From Chloroflexota bacterium (lineage in GTDB: Bacteria > Chloroflexota > Ktedonobacteria > Ktedonobacterales > Ktedonobacteraceae): a stretch of DNA of 20,249 nt. A model generated the notes under the pieces. It made no database searches, was not told where the DNA came from, and saw only the letters and a program-made list of their open reading frames with translations. Made by a program: the position numbers and the translations under genes. The stretch lies in the NCBI GenBank assembly GCA_005881295.1, contig VBHS01000023.1:1-20249 (forward strand), given 5' to 3'. How positions within the stretch are numbered: position 1 is the first letter of the stretch; every line of letters starts with the position of its first letter. Positions 20,053 through 20,249 of this stretch are shown here, piece after piece.

Positions 20053-20086
20053 TGTAGGGGCTGCAATCATTACTTGCGCCCCTACA
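20053..20086. repeat. GTAGGGGC palindrome in the tuf-rpsJ gap
   Basis: Arms TGTAGGGGC (20053-20061) and GCCCCTACA (20078-20086) are perfectly complementary over 9 bp with a 16-nt spacer. The rpsJ ribosome-binding site lies just downstream and outside it. The same edge sequence recurs at 5223-5276 and, in altered form, at 16440-16498, so I read it as a member of a dispersed palindromic family. It could also act as an mRNA hairpin; there is no U-run for a terminator. Confidence 0.6.
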
Positions 20087-20096
20087 ATCGCGAAAC

Positions 20097-20249
20097 TTAG
20101 TTTTCGACCCTGATGCAAATGCCAGCCCCAACGGTGCGCCCACCCTCGCGGATGGCAAAGGTCACCCCCTCTTCCATCGCCACCGGCTGGATCAACTCCA
20201 CCGTCATCTCGATGTTGTCCCCGGGCATCACCATCTCCACCCCCTCCGG
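20097..20249 (-). CDS. tuf: Elongation factor Tu, C-terminal end (partial)
   Basis: Only the last 50 codons are in the window; the 5' part lies beyond position 20249. The visible residues (PEGVEMVMPGDNIEM, then AIREGGRTVGAG) are the end of EF-Tu domain 3, the beta-barrel that helps hold aminoacyl-tRNA during GTP-dependent delivery to the ribosome. The family normally finishes with GAGVVTKILE or similar; here it finishes GAGICIRVEN before TAA, which is unusual. The codons are almost all G/C-ending until the last dozen, unlike the more mixed genes downstream. Position directly before rpsJ is the common str-S10 junction, with a 58-nt gap holding a small palindrome. Confidence 0.95.
   Translation of the reverse strand, partial: PEGVEMVMPGDNIEMTVELIQPVAMEEGVTFAIREGGRTVGAGICIRVEN

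Overview
This window is the conserved bacterial ribosomal-protein superoperon (S10 - spc - alpha - L13/S9), lying entirely on the minus strand and read from high to low coordinates. In transcription order it holds tuf (3' end only), rpsJ, rplC, rplD, rplW, rplB, rpsS, rplV, rpsC, rplP, rpmC, rpsQ, rplN, rplX, rplE, rpsN (zinc type), rpsH, rplF, rplR, rpsE, rpmD, rplO, secY, adk, map, infA, rpmJ, rpsM, rpsK, rpsD, rpoA, rplQ, truA, rplM and rpsI. No tRNA, rRNA, CRISPR array, transposase or plus-strand gene is convincing.

Organism: a bacterium of moderate GC with Gram-positive-like order (rpsJ cluster joined to spc, adk-map-infA-rpmJ between secY and rpsM, truA-rplM-rpsI after rplQ), type-Z S14, Cys-containing S4, L24 and L36, and Shine-Dalgarno-led starts with many GTG/TTG codons. 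The enlarged ribosomal proteins and the GTAGGGGC-type intergenic palindromes remind me of Chloroflexota, perhaps Ktedonobacteria; that placement is inference and was not tested.

Layout: 20249-9110 carries the S10 and spc clusters, mostly with tight or overlapping junctions. 9049-6146 holds secY (translocation channel), adk (nucleotide energy) and map (N-terminal Met removal). A 370-bp gap (6145-5776) contains the one convincing promoter of the window, a repeat-bearing segment and a structured leader for infA. The alpha cluster (infA to rplQ) follows, then a 267-bp gap filled largely by an inverted-repeat element, then truA-rplM-rpsI. Together the genes make ribosome subunits, the RNA polymerase alpha subunit, the secretion channel and factors that act on new ribosomes, tRNAs or nascent chains.

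What is not ordinary: (1) at least seven ribosomal proteins carry large extra segments: L3, L18 and L17 internal insertions, S3 and S5 Arg/Gly-rich C-terminal tails, L4 and S17 acidic tails. The S3 tail is a RPQGER tandem repeat and the L17 insertion looks like internal duplication of an L17 helix. (2) Five intergenic gaps hold palindromic elements that share a GTAGGRGC-like edge or a common core, including a 181-bp element with 35-bp arms. (3) Several gaps have strong candidate RNA structures: an interleaved (pseudoknot-like) pair just after the S4 gene and in front of rpoA, a 14-bp stem before rpsH, a stem over the rplO stop codon, and hairpins in the infA leader.
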